NCBI GenBank assembly: GCA_000507305.1
Contig: DF241031.1
Coordinates: 1-64,000 of the forward strand
Source of the DNA: Breviolum minutum Mf 1.05b.01
Taxonomy: Eukaryota > Sar > Dinophyceae > Suessiales > Symbiodiniaceae
Reading direction: 5' to 3'
DNA length: 64,000 bases
The position numbers were made by a program, and so were the translations under genes. Below the pieces are notes generated by a model. The model ran no database searches and was not told the DNA's origin. It was given only the letters and a program-made list of their open reading frames with translations. Of the stretch, positions 10,001 to 22,888 are shown one piece after another; position 1 is the first letter of the stretch, and every line of letters starts with the position of its first letter.

Positions 10001-13000
10001 TTTTAAAACATTTCTTGATTGTATTGTTGATCAAGACGATTTGACAAATCTGCTGTGGATGTGACAAAACCGCCCACTTGTTTTTTTTTTGAACTGCCCT
10101 ATGCATACCAACGCATGTTGTGTTTGTGTATTTACCTGTTCATTTCATGGCTGGCGCAAGCAGCTTACACATACTGTAATTCTCCAGAAGTGTTTCTTGG
10201 GTGAAGGAAGTCAAACCAAGACAATAGTGTATTTTGTTGGATACACGAATGGACTACCATGAGAAACAACGACCAGCAACTTCTAATCGGTCAATGTCCT
10301 GAATCGGTTTTTGCACCCACTTTCCAATGGAGTTTGGAGGTCAGGGGGATTCGGGATGCTTCTACTAAAAATTGTAACAGTGAAACTGTCCTTGTGATCG
10401 GTGGCCTCGTGGTGGAGCATCTCAAGATAACTCCCATACAGCTAAGGCTGCAAACACAAGGGGTTAGAAGTGATCAAGTGTCTTTGTATGACATTTGGCA
10501 CTAATTCATGTGTTTGTATTTGTTGTTAATTGCTGTTAAATGCGGTCTTGAATAGGTGTTGAAAAAAGCATAGTACTGATGTTTGTTTTAATATCCATAC
10601 ACCAACTGGAAGATACTTACATGTTGACGCATTCGGAAGGACATGTTGAGTTGAAGCATTCGGAACACTTTGTATTCTATCTTATTCAAACCTTGTACGG
10701 AAATATGATGAACTATGCCCGGTTTGTTTTCAACACAGTTTGTTGGTTTTGATGGCAAAGTCATTAATGAACAGGAAGATACCCACATGCTCAACGTGTT
10801 TTAATCATTTGGAAAATATTGGAATTTGACGTTTTCTCGAAGATTTTCAGCACGGAATCCTTAATCCATGGAATCCACGATTCAGTTGCCACTTCCGAGT
10901 GATCTTAAGGCGACCGCCACCATTGAGGGAAGAGGTGCCGGTTTTTGGGGACCCGGGGGAGGTTACCCATCAATTGGGGATAGGGAACGCTCAGCCGGAG
11001 ATTGAAAGCGTTTCAAGTTGGTGTGATCTCAATGCCTGTTATATATGTGTAAATCAGTTGATGTGAATGAACTGGAGAATGGAAACAATTAAGGAAATAT
11101 TTCAGGAAAGATATTCCTGTATTGAGTGAGTGACCCAAATTACTGGCTGCGAAGTTCCATGTGACCCAAATTACATCTAATAAATCTAAGAACCACCTCC
11201 GTTGGTTGGGGTGTTAACCCTAATTTCCCATAAGGAGCCGAGACAAGTGGTGCAAGCAGTTGCAGCATGCACCAAGGTTCACTCACCATGGTTACCTCTT
11301 CCTGACTAAGCAGATATCCTGTTGTGCTTGGCAGAGCTCATAGATCATCTATCCAATCATGGGAACCTTAACTACTCCCAAAAGCTGCCCTCACCAGGTG
11401 GAATACGATGGCCCTGATGTTCCGTCCGCCTTCTCAGTCTTGAACTGTCTCATAAGGTGCTACGGGTGTAAAGGGACCATGAATAATTCATACAAAATGG
11501 GTGGCTCAATTTTCTGGGAAGTTTGAGCACTAAATTCTACAAATCAAAGTGCATAAAACGCATTTTATCTCCGTATCTATCCGCAAATGCATCTTCTTCA
11601 CAAGGTGTTTTGTGTGTGGTTTCGGGAACTTGCCACATCACATCGTATGACCTGACCATGCCCTTGAAGTGGCCAGGGTTATCTTTTTTTTGATTTGAAC
11701 TCATCGACATGTTCATCTCACATAGGGAAAATGAATGAATGCAGGGCTACCAAAAAAACAGGCTTGATTTTGGTATCTTCGCAATTGATATCCAGGGACT
11801 TGCGGTGAAGGGAACCCTTCGGATGAAGGTTATCTTGCATCCTCACTCGAATTGCACTTGTCGAGATTTGCCTTTTAAATTTAAATGCATCTTTTGATGA
11901 TGGTATCTTTTTCAATCAGAATTGATGACATTTCTATCTTGGTAATCAGCTTTAAAAAAATAAGGTCGTTACAACCCCCACAATTTCCAGCAGCTGAGGA
12001 GATCTGCCCATCGTGACTCCCTTCCAAGCCTTCCCTTGTCCCGGACAGAGTTTGGTTGGGTTGGAGGAGCTTATGTCAATTTTATGGATTCAACAATTAA
12101 AATTGAAATTCTTCCAGTTTTTGATTAATTTATTCTTAATTGCATTTAAAACTGTATAATTGTAATTAATTAATATGTTCTTTTTTTTCATCAATGCTTC
12201 AATCCCTTCTGATAGAGTCTTTTCAGGGCTTGGGGTGGGATCTCAAAACCTTCTCAGATGTTCTTTTGGAGTATTACTTAGTGGCTAAGATTTTTACTAA
12301 AGATCTTCGAGGAGAGAATGAAACAGCCATTGAAATCACATGAGCAACTACAAGTTCCAGTCAACCACCTTTCAACCGAATCCTTTCACGGCCATGGTTC
12401 TCAGGCTCTCTGTGCCTGATACGCCTTTGTCTCTGGCCGCAAGAGGCTTAGTTGTGAGATGTTGTCGAGGCAGGGTAGTTGATGGTACAGTTGGCCTAGG
12501 ACGGGGGCTACATATGTGACTTAATCATTGTGTGCATTCCAGTCCTACCAATACAGTCAATTAATCTGCTTATTTTTTTTTGATAAGTGCTCCTGATCAA
12601 TCTTCACTTTTCACTTTCAGGCATTGTTAGGGTACCATTGGTACCAATCGCCAATTTTTTGAGCCATGTTCATAATTGACGACTGTATTTTTCTCTCATT
12701 ACTCCATGCTTCCTGTGGTTTCCCGTCTATTCAGTGGCTATGTTGTTTTCTGGTATCCAACATACCTGGAGGTTCCTCCTTCAAATCCACCACTGCTAAG
12801 GTTCTCCCACCCCGCCGGGCATCTTCAGCACCACCGGAGCGGAGGAAACGAGGTGAACGGTCTCCGTGGTTTCAATGGATGGGTTTTGGAAGAGGGGTAC
12901 AGGAACCCCACATAAATGTCTTTCCAAAAGGGTAACCGGGTAGTCTACATCAGGATGATAATGCAATCAAATTGCACTTCAATGAACATGGCAGTTGAAG

Positions 13001-13592
13001 ATCCTTGAAGTGAAACTAGTTGCGAATCAGCCAGGACGTCGTCGGCGACTGGTGCCTATGGTCATTTCCACAGGCCACCCTGGGGGTTAAGTTATGGTCG
13101 GTCATCCCCGGCATCCCATTGCATGAATCCTTGGATGATTGATATTGATACTATAAGTGCACATCCATTTCAAACTGAAATGGCACTGAAGAGCATTGGA
13201 TTCCCAAACCTTTCTGGTAGATGCTAAGGGTGTTACATCTCTTGACCAAGACCAATCCTTTGCACTGATTTGGTTGACTGGAACATCCATCATTCGGCCA
13301 GACATACAATTTTTCAATGAAAAAACATGGATTCCTAGCCAGCTTATGTTTGTTTACTGGAACCACACCTTCATGGTCCAAAATACCAAGCCAGAGCATA
13401 TGGTTTCAACATTGAAGCACCATTGTCTAAAGGGTTTCATTTTTGTTGTTTCAATGGATTTTGATATGGTTTACATTACATATACAGGCTGTTTAAACTT
13501 GATCACCTTATAGGACCGGCCCATGATTTTCTTACGTTTTTTCAGGTGTGATTCGGTATGGTTGGGAAAGCTGCCTGGGTTTTTTTCACCAG
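10001..13592. other. No gene called; isolated GC-rich islands
   Basis: Mostly AT-rich, stop-dense sequence. Islands that could be plus-strand exons lie at about 10,925-11,030 (frame with PVFGDPGEVTHQLGIGNAQP), 12,390-12,475 and 12,790-12,860. None can be linked by phase to a neighbour or to a known family, and the reverse strand is often open as well. The segment 11,180-11,480 has a different, GC-richer texture but shows no ORF and no tRNA or rRNA that I recognise. Confidence 0.4.
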
Positions 13593-14590
13593 GCCTGGCC
13601 ACGGCGCCCACCTCTCAGATTCCTTCTCCCAATGCCGTTTTTCCTACGCCCGGGGATCCAGATCGGGAAGTTGGGAGGTTTCAAAAAGGGTTGAAACAAG
13701 ATGATAAAATGGAAGTTAGAAGGATTTGACCCCTTTGTTGACCTTTTTGTTGGACCCATCACCTTGGAGTTTTTGAGTTACTTTTTGTTGGGTGGTAGGT
13801 GGTATACGATCTCACCTGAGCAAGTTGAATGCATGGTGGGGTTTGAGAGCTGTCCCCATGCAAACTTGACATCAACAGCAACTTCAAAGGCCTTTGCTTC
13901 CACGCGAAAGGCCACAGGTTCATGCGGCACAAAAAGGGTGAATTTGGATGAGGGGATCCAGGCCATGATGGCCATGGCTGAAATAATGGGATGCCATTTG
14001 AGCCACGGCTATGTGAGTTTACTTCACGATACTTCTAATGGATCATGCTCCGGTGCTTGTGGCGGTAATAGATCCCAACTATCATTGTCTTGATTCACTT
14101 CCTAAATGATTGCGACTACCAATTGGTTTCATCAGCAACCAACCGCTTTTGCTGACCCCTCATAGTAGAGAAGCTATTCAGAGCTAGAAACAGTCAAAGG
14201 TCCCACTAGATTCAAAGCTACGAATCTCCACATTCCGGATAGCCTCAAAATCATCACCTATGTCATGTGATATGCAGGCTTCTCTATGACTATAGTTGAT
14301 GGATCTTCAACATGCTCCCAAGTTGACCCTATAAATCCAACCTCAGAAATCTGTCAAAGGAGCTAAGATATCTTGGAAAAACTGCAAGCCAACAAAAAAA
14401 TGCAAACTGAAAAAGTGTTTCTTATGGGATCAAAATGAATCAAAATGACTGTAGAAGGACCTTAAGTTGGATGCATCACAGGTTGGATTGGTCCATCCGG
14501 GATCCCCCCTGGGTTTGTGGCTCCGCTAGGCTTCCATGGCCCACCGGGCACCTTTGGAACCTCGTGGTCGGGATCGACGTAGCAAATCCT
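13593..14590 (+). CDS. Possible exons of a Pro/Gly-rich protein
   Basis: Three islands. At 13,593 an AG|G acceptor opens a frame with TAPTSQIPSPNAVFPTPGDP. Around 13,870-13,945 a frame reads NFKGLCFHAKGHRFMRHKKG, a basic segment. At 14,482 another AG|G acceptor opens a frame with IPPGFVAPLGFHGPPGTFG. Base composition and acceptor form fit real exons, but phase links between them were not established and no family is recognised. They may belong to the same gene as the exons at 16,292-17,963, or to another. Confidence 0.35.
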
Positions 14591-16291
14591 TAGCGGGGCC
14601 CCGATGATCCGATGAATGTCAAGGTGGGGAGGGTTGCAAAATGGATGGAAGTCTTCCTTCTGGAGCTTTTTGGTTGAGTATGGTTGTAAATCTGGGAAAT
14701 CTACCATGAATTCTTGAGATGATTATCGAAACAGTATTGCAGAACAGAGTGGGAAGGTTCAAATTCATGTTGCACCAGGTAATACGAATCTGACCTAATG
14801 GTGTTTTTTGATTGTTATGTTTGCACACGGTGCCATATCATGACTATCGATGTATTTTCTTAAAGGAGGAGGTAGGATTCTCAGCGACAGCATTGCGACA
14901 GCGAACTGTTCGTGGACTTGGGGGGGATGAATAAAAATGTGTTTTTCCAGAATATTTCCCCATGACCTGCACACTTTGGCTTAGTTTATTTTCCAGATTT
15001 TTGTTTTGCATTTGTCCTTTCAACACTTGGAAGATCTCAACATTTCTTATTGTGAATCTGACCAAATTCGATTTCCGTTGCTGTTTTTGAATACTAATTA
15101 TATAAACACGTGATGATACAGGGTTTTCTTAAATTTTTAGCGACTGAGACTTGCAATCCGTAAGAACTACCAAGCGATTTGGCCTCGGCATGGGCCCTTG
15201 GGCTTCTTCATGCTGCTTCGACCCAGCACCATCAGGTTTGTACAGCCCTTCAAAAGCAAACCTCCCATGATGATTACTGAAAAGAGTGCAACAAGAAAAA
15301 ATCGATAGCACACATGAAACAATGATAAACAATAAAGATAAAGGATATATCCTGTTATGTTTTAAGGGTTGAACGATTCAATGCTATGTTTCTCACCCAT
15401 CATCAATAAACTTTCTCTTCAGCCTCCAATGTGTCAGGCAGACAGCTGTGTCCGCCGTGAGTGTGAAAAACGTCGAAGCGTCAGTTGATGGACTGAACAG
15501 GTCATTAGCTGTAAACAAAAATCATTTTTTGAGATAAAGTTGTTTGCTTCCTGGGCTGTTGTTGGAGATTGTAGATGTTTTGTTGTTTCAATTTTGCATC
15601 ACCTGTAGTGTTTGATGATTGATTCATAGCCAAGCCTCCGTGGAAGAACACAAAAGTTGACTCCAACAAGGGGACGCCAGCAGCTCAATCACCAACGACT
15701 TAAAAGTTGCTGTGCAGTAAATCCTTCATATTGTGAAGGCTTTAATTTCAAATTTGGAAGTGAGTTGAAAGCAATGCTGGTTGCTTTGAAAGTATTTGTA
15801 TATGAACAAATGATTAACTTATATCAGCCAATGCTTGATTGGTGGTTTGGGTTCGTGGTTCAGAACGCTAAATGCAACAAATGTAGTCTAATAATTTGTT
15901 TCATGGGGAAATCTCGTGCTTCCAAACTACCAATTTTTCCAAAAGCCATGGCCATGTAAGGAGGTGCGAGAAAACATCCAAGCTTGTTGAAATGTTTGGA
16001 GGTATGCAACATGTCATTCACAAACCCTGATATCCAGCATGGGTAACATGGTCAGAGTTTTGCCCTGGAGTTCCTCATTGTCACTTCAGAATTGTGTCCA
16101 ACAAAAGATTACTTGAAGAGACCCAAAGGATTCCCTCATATGTTTTTGTTGGTTTGGGGGGAAGTTGATGTCCCTTACGCTTTCATCCTCCAGAGTTACA
16201 AAAGCATACCCATGAATAAGTTGAAGTATGGCCTAAAAAGAAAAGTGCAATCGCCGATCCATCTGTCAGCTTGGGAGTGTCATGAAACAAG

Positions 16292-17963
16292 GCACTCCCT
16301 TTTAAGTTTACCCTTTGCAACGGCGAATCCCGACTTCTGTAATCTGCTCAAAGGGAGGTAAGTACAAGAAGCTGAAGATAGCCAAGCATGACTAAGCATT
16401 CCTAAGTATACATAGATATGACACCACTACAAGCCAATGAGAAAACACAGGTCAACTGTAAACTGTTTTTTCCTCAAACTGGTGGCTTCCATTATTGCAA
16501 TTGCTGCGCCCGAATCATGCAGTGCCAAGATACACCAATTTACAGGCAATTCACGGTCACAACGCCCGACAAAACTTCAGTCCATTTGCTCAGCGAGCAC
16601 CATTGACCACGAGTTGCAACAAGCACTTGATGAGTTGAATGGTCCAAATGCGCCGCGGTGTGGATAACATGCACCGTACCGAGACAAAAATGACCGCGGA
16701 GACAATCTTGGGACCTTGCGATTGATGAAAGTGGAAGCTGGGAAGTCAATGAAACCAATCTGGAATGACATGATGTTGATGTTTCCGTGGGTTCTGTTAG
16801 GACTCTATAACTCCAGTAGTGATGCGCAAAACCGTTCTCCATTCACCAATTCTGATGGAACAAAGACAACATTTGTCAACTGCGACTCCTTTTTTTCATC
16901 ATGGTGCGTTGCATCATTTACAAATAGCCTCAAAAACAGAGTAGTTGGCTAGTTGAGTTGCTGTCATCGGCAGGAACATGGCATACCTTCTATTTCATCT
17001 TCTTTGTTGTATATTCATTGATTGGTCAAATTGTTATCTTCGATTTCCAGGTTACATTGAGAACAAAGCTTTGGCGGTGTAAAAATGTGCTGAGGTTCAA
17101 GGTTTTGGATGATATTTGGTGGCTGAAGTACCTCTGGTAGATGTACACATTGATTTTCGCATTGGTCTTGTGGGATCTATGACTCACTCTGCCAGATCAC
17201 ACATGTAGTATTTAGTGGGTTAGTATAGGAATCATGTCCCGCGGGTCTAAATTGAGGACGTTGAATCATTTTGAAGATTTATGACATGTCCGGAATCTTT
17301 TGTTTGCGGGTTGTTTATATTAAAAGATTGCAATACTGCAATGTAACATATGGCATGTCTTGAACCTTTTTGTTGTTTTTATAAAGTAAGTAGTATTAGC
17401 ATAATGCTGCATATCTTGGCTAGTTCCGCGAGGGGTAAGGCCGATATGAGGACTTGACTCAATTATGACCTTAACTTGCACGAACCTGCTCATTTGTTTC
17501 GATTTCGCTTCAGGGAAGATGGGCGACAGATTGAACATGAATAAACTCCTCAGCAGACAAAAAGCACAGAAGACCGAGCTTTCAAAAGAGCAAATCATCG
17601 AAGAGTGAGACACTTATTTCAGATATGGTAGCTTAAATCACACGGTTGGAATATATGTTCTGAAGGTTTTTGAAGATGTATCAAGATATGTCAAGATTCA
17701 GATTCTCTCACAGTCCTTGCATGGTGCGCTGTTGTTCAAAACTTATTTTCCCAAATTGTAACTTACCATCCTGCACCTACAATGACCCAAATTCGTGGCG
17801 TGCCCCACCAAAGAGCTTACCACTTTAAGAGCTAGAACGACAACATACCAAGCAACACCAAAAGCTAAAGACAACGCTTCCACGATGGCATCGCCAGTGG
17901 GAATGGTGGGGAAAGCTCAAGGATAAGGAGATGTTGGATGATCCAAACGCTTTTGGTGGATTA
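16292..17963 (+). CDS. Exon chain of an unknown protein with a long charged helix
   Basis: Exons that read well: 16,292-16,357 (AG|G start; ends at the textbook donor GTAAGT; frame LPFATANPDFCNLLKG); 16,453-16,667, phase-compatible with the former and containing STIDHELQQALDELNGPN; 17,514-17,602 (MGDRLNMNKLLSRQKAQK, then TELSKEQIIE); and 17,832-17,963 (HRQWEWWGKLKDKEMLDDPN). The last two join in phase with a GA donor and give one continuous charged, probably coiled-coil segment followed by a Trp-rich patch. No family is recognised. Start and end of the gene are unknown. An unplaced exon-like segment near 19,440-19,510 (PVSDAAGGVRVEPYGTSINP) may be downstream of it. Confidence 0.55.
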
Positions 17964-20388
17964 GTGATGGGGGTATAATGCTACAACGCGATGATGGCAA
18001 TAGATACAGTTAGCGCAGAAATAGGTAACTTAGAGCATATATGTATATACTGTATATACTCATGATTACTCGTGTATGGATGGATGGAGTAGCCACTGCC
18101 ACTGGTATGATCCGGGTATAGTTGGGTACAGGCCGGTTTTTTGAAATTGGGAACTGTTGATGAATATAACCTTTGATGTAGGAGGGGCAATCGGATGATC
18201 CACAGAGATGATCAAGTAAGCTGATTCCATTCAGTCGCTTACACTAGGGATGATATTGATTTGCTACTGGCCATTGAACTCAGCACTTGCATGCCTGGTG
18301 CAGTATTGGCATGTTCGCTTATCCACGAAAAGTGTCTTGAAAGGGCTTGCACTCCACTAACTCACCTGTAGCAATGGAGCATTGCCCTTACTTCATAGGT
18401 AAGTCACGGAACATCATTTGCAACTGGTCATGTGCCCATGGCCATAGTAGTTTATCAACCTATACTCTTGAATGTTGCTGCATCTGCCATTGTAAGTGCA
18501 GACGTTTGACATATGATTTAATTTTAGCAGTGTGGCAGTGTGTGTCAAATTTATTCTGGGTTCTTGAACAACAGCAACAAAGACAGATCAACACATGTTT
18601 TTAGATGCAATTACGACAAAAAATCCGACAGATGTAATTTGTTGGCATGCTTAGGCATGCCGTTTCAATCGAAGCTATATTTGTCTTCATCGATTCCTTT
18701 AAGATGTCTTGTTTGATTATGATCTTTGACCTTTCCTCTGAGGTTCCGAGCGGGTCAGGGAGCGTCAGTGGGTTGGGATGGGTTTAGTCATAGATTGGAA
18801 GTGAGGAGCCGCCTGCGTTCACGAGGAAGACATAACCAAGGAATGATTCGACGTTTGACCGGTCCTTTTTTGGATGATGGAGGAAATGGGAGCTATTCCA
18901 GAGACCTAGATGTATTTAGGATATTGGAAATAAGTGATGTCCATTCCCAAATGTGATTGCAGAGTACACCAGAGCTGTTTGATACAGAAGCTCTAGTAAG
19001 TCCAGCAGGGATCATCATTTTCTGTGTTCATTTTCATGTTGCAGGGGATATTGTTTGGTATTTCGTGGTATAGCCCAAGAAGTTGGAGTTAAATCCTTGC
19101 CTTTCTAATGTCATGAAACCAACCAACTGTTTATTCAGGAAGTGGGGCTTGGGGGATGACAGTTATCTCTTGGTAGCCTTTCAGGAGGGGTCTCAACAGC
19201 CAGATTTTACCTCCTGAGATCCATTATGGCAGGCGAAGGTACAAAATGAAGATCAAAATCATGTCCAAGCCTCGAGCTATTCATATTGTTTTTCCATAAT
19301 TCTATTCCACAGTAACCTGTAACAGTTTACATATTCCTTCCAGCATATCATCCCAAACAAACTAGATCCTCATGTCTGTATGCAACTCTAGAAGTTGTTT
19401 CGTAGAACCGTTGAACCTCTCGTTCATTGGATTAGGTCCTATGGACCTGTCAGTGATGCTGCCGGTGGTGTCCGAGTAGAGCCTTATGGAACGTCCATCA
19501 ACCCCAACTGATGCGGGGCATGATGGAACAGTGGGATGTCATTTTCTAAATGCGTATGACTGGGTGGGGTGCTATCCTCATCACGTTCATACCGAAAAAA
19601 TTAGGTGTGCCTCCACTTAGAGACTTAGAACCTCCAACGAAGCACAAGCAACTTGTATGGGAACGTTTGCAGTTACAATATCTTTAAAAATCCTCTAAGC
19701 TGACCGGATGAGAGGGAAATTCCTCATGAAACTTGTTAAGGAACCCTGTTGGTTTGGGAAGCTTATGGGGATCACAAGTTGGGATGTCAATTGAAATGTC
19801 GTCAGTTGTGAGATCTCAGAACCTTGCATTAAACAAAAAATGCGGCATTAAAGCATATATTGTTAAAACCTCTACAGGATGAAGGCTGAGTCATGCTTAG
19901 ACTACCATTTATGTGCATATAAATATAATACATGATATGTTTACTTTACATCAAACCTAGCCTTAAATAACACTACCCTCGGTATTTGTATAATATAACC
20001 CCAAAGTCTTTTGTTGTGCACACTCATTTGCAATGTCTAAAAACCCCAAATCTTCAGCCCAACAGAGCCAAACCTGCGGCTGTGACGAAGTTGAAATCAA
20101 AGAGGTGGCTTTGATGCTGGCACGAGCCAGCTCATTTTATATTTTATATGCACATAAAACCACAAATATACACACACAAACATACGCGCACACACACACA
20201 CACCTATTTGTATACACACACATACACACTTTTTTTAGTTTATATATACATATCATATTTTTTATTTATCAATAATATATACATAGATTATAATCATATT
20301 ATTTGTGTACAGTATTACCTCCCAAGACTTAGACCATTTTTATTTCCTTTCTTCTCTTTTTTCTTGACCAGTTCCTTATTCCCTCAAG
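17964..20388. other. Intron or intergenic sequence, weak exon candidates
   Basis: Mostly AT-rich. Weak plus-strand candidates with AG|G acceptors occur near 18,745 and 19,445. The stretch 20,150-20,300 is AT- and CA-rich low-complexity sequence. Nothing else can be supported here. Confidence 0.4.
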
Positions 20389-20622
20389 GATCATGTAACA
20401 CCCCAACTGGAAATCATTCCCCAACTCCGCAGCCTTTTAAAACAGCGACCGGCCATCTCCTTCGTCGTTGGGCCTTCAACGGAGCCATGGCAGCCTTCGT
20501 GGTGGCATCACCTGGTGAGGCGAAGCTGGGCCATCTACCTTCCACTGGGCCAATCACCGTGAAGCCGCAACTGCCAGGTGGTGTGAGGGTTGGTCCATTG
20601 GCCCAAATGGCTTTTTGGAAGG
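20389..20622 (+). CDS. GC-rich exon of an unknown protein
   Basis: An AG|G acceptor opens a frame that stays open across a markedly GC-rich segment. It includes RRWAFNGAMAAFVVASPGEA and a Pro/Gly-rich continuation (STGPITVKPQLPGG). The composition contrasts with the AT-rich DNA on both sides. The segment AMAAFVVA is mildly hydrophobic. An internal GTGAGG could be an alternative donor that would end the exon near 20,513. No family recognised. Confidence 0.5.
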
Positions 20623-20982
20623 GTTGGTTTTTAGCTTTTTTTCAAGGTGATGGTAATAAAAAAAAGATGATACAACTATGAGGTTGCTCACATTTTTAGC
20701 TTTATGATTTTGAGGGCATCTCATATCCCACTACAAATTCGTCAAGGAAGAAATTGTGTTTCCTTGTTTTGGTGGTTGGGACTATCAGAGATCTTCACTT
20801 CCCACTTAAATGAAAATTAAATGGCATGTACAATCTCTGAGTTGACATGATCCCACTGTTTGTGTGACAACGATACCAACAAATCTGTGGCGGATAACTG
20901 TATGGGTTTTGATGGATGCAGAGGGATTTGCTGGACATCTCATTGAAATCTGGAAATGCGTTTGCAGTAGTCTGCAACACCT

Positions 20983-21018
<36 letters not shown>
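20983..21018. repeat. (ATC)12 microsatellite
   Basis: Twelve ATC triplets followed by a short CATCCAAC array. It produces a meaningless poly-Asp reading on the minus strand. Confidence 0.95.
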
Positions 21019-21020
<2 letters not shown>

Positions 21021-21516
21021 ACCATCCAACCATCCAACCCAGGGAGGGTAAGACTTCCAGATCGTTCTTTAAGTTTTGCCCACTGAGTTTTGCGGGATTT
21101 GAGAAGACAAAAGTATAGCCTGACGTTGGTGATCTGGAAGTTACACTTTCATTGAGTTTTGGGATGTGGTGTTTTTTATTCAGAGAAACACCAACTGGGG
21201 CATCAAATCCGTGGTGGTGGTGCCCATGTGATTTTCTCCACGTTTCTAACACAATCAACCAACGGTGACGTAGTCGATCCGTGTACATCATAACATGTCA
21301 TAACGGCATAGCTATCACTTACTGGACCCCACTGTTTCTTTTTCTTTATTACACCATGTGGATACTAAAACTATGATGGTTTGGATTGGTTTGGAAACAA
21401 CTGAATATTTGTATTGATACTTTTTATACTGTTTTTACGGCAGGTACAGTTATACTGTTATCATTTATCAGGTTATACATGTTTTAGCGGAGTTCCTCAA
21501 GATGTAATTCCTAAAT

Positions 21517-22440
21517 TTGGGAAGTTTCAATAACAATGTTGCCCAAACAGCGAGGGCATGCCACGCTACAACGATCCAGCTGCAGCTTGGCAGCTACCGT
21601 TGCCATGTGCCTTGGCCTGTTGAACGTTGGCTGGCAAATGGATGTGGACGGAAGCTCCATGGAAATTCCATGGCAAACCAACATGAGAAAGATTCTTTCG
21701 GAGGTTCTCCACATGCAAACGCTGAATTATTGTTGAATTGTAGCTTTCCACTAAAAGGACTACTTCGCAAGGCACATATCAGGACGTTTGAGGTCGGGTT
21801 GTTCCATGGCATCGCTTCTCTCCCAGGTTGGCAGCTGGGCGACGAAAACCAAGGAGGGCAGAGTTTGGAAGACTAAGCATCCACCATTTTTGTTGAATGG
21901 TAAATTTATAGAATTTTCCTATAAGCAGTTTTGATTAGATGTCTGGAGGGGTAAACATTGTTTCAGCGTTGGATCAATTTTGAATCATCCAATTCCAAAC
22001 ATGTCACTCAATGTACAATGACGGAGTATGAATTGGAGCATGGGGATGTTTGCCCTGAGTTTTTGGACTGTTTTTTTGCCTCCACAGAAGGACCTCTCGC
22101 AACGTTTTGGGTGATGGCACCAATGAAGAGGGTGAATCAGTGGCACCTTTGACCATGAAATTGGATGAGGTGGAAGATATTGTGCTGTGACTCGGGTCGC
22201 ACCTCTAGCAAGAACAACAAGAAAAAACAACAAGGACGATGAAGATGAAGGCTGAAGTCTTGTGGTTTTTGAGATGCAACTTGAGCCCCAACCTAATGTC
22301 GGAGCTTGTTCCCTTGACCTGAAGCAACCTTCACCTGAAAATATCTGAGGTATCAACAGGAATTCTCCCCGCCTTGTGTGAAGCTGAGGAGACTTTTTGA
22401 CCTTTTTTTGTCCTGGATGGCTCCAAACGAATGGCTGTGA
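21517..22440 (+). CDS. Possible exons upstream of the mPGES-2-like gene
   Basis: A plus-strand frame from 21,517 stays open to 21,873 (for example TIQLQLGSYRCHVPWPVERW). At 22,091 an AG|G acceptor starts a frame with GTNEEGESVAPLTMKLDEVE, which can leave at a GTGCTG donor (22,182) in phase 0. It then joins 22,251 (AEVLWFLRCNLSPNLMSE) and, through a GC donor, an exon at about 22,372 (RLFDLFLSWMAPNEW). The three last pieces link in phase and are convincing together. Whether they are the N-terminal part of the gene at 22,889 or the end of the upstream gene is open. In the alternative reading, the frame from 22,091 ends at a TGA at 22,188-22,190. Confidence 0.4.
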
Positions 22441-22888
22441 AGTTTTTTGAAGTCATGCATGATGCCACTGATTTTTGTTGCGAGTGGGTTTAAGCCTTCA
22501 ATTGTTGTATGGCATAGTAATATTGATGCACCTTTGATAGTTCAGTAAATGTTGATATGACGAGTTGGCATGATTTTTTGGTGAATATCAAGAGCTGGCA
22601 TGAGTACTTGCTCAATGAATTGCAGCCTGAGTTGCAGGATAGACAGTATTCGAAATTGTTCCGTGGTGTCAACATGCATCACCCTGCATGCGTCCTACAC
22701 ATCAGATGATGTAGATGTTTTTGGCTAGAAGGGAATACATGGGTAGAAGACAGGCCTATGGACTTCCGAAAACAAGAGAGGGAATTTGACCTAATAAGAG
22801 TCACAAAAGGCGTAGACAAGTAGGGTGCGAAGATGGGATGGCCCATCGTATGCACAGGGTGCTTCAGATATTCTTAGACCTTGCGCAG

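Noticed and set aside
11180-11480. Possible structural RNA gene
   Set aside because: GC-richer and ORF-free, but no tRNA cloverleaf, 5S rRNA or snRNA signature could be recognised by eye.
20806-21291. 161-codon minus-strand frame with a poly-Asp run
   Set aside because: The run comes from the (ATC)12 microsatellite; the rest shows no exon features.
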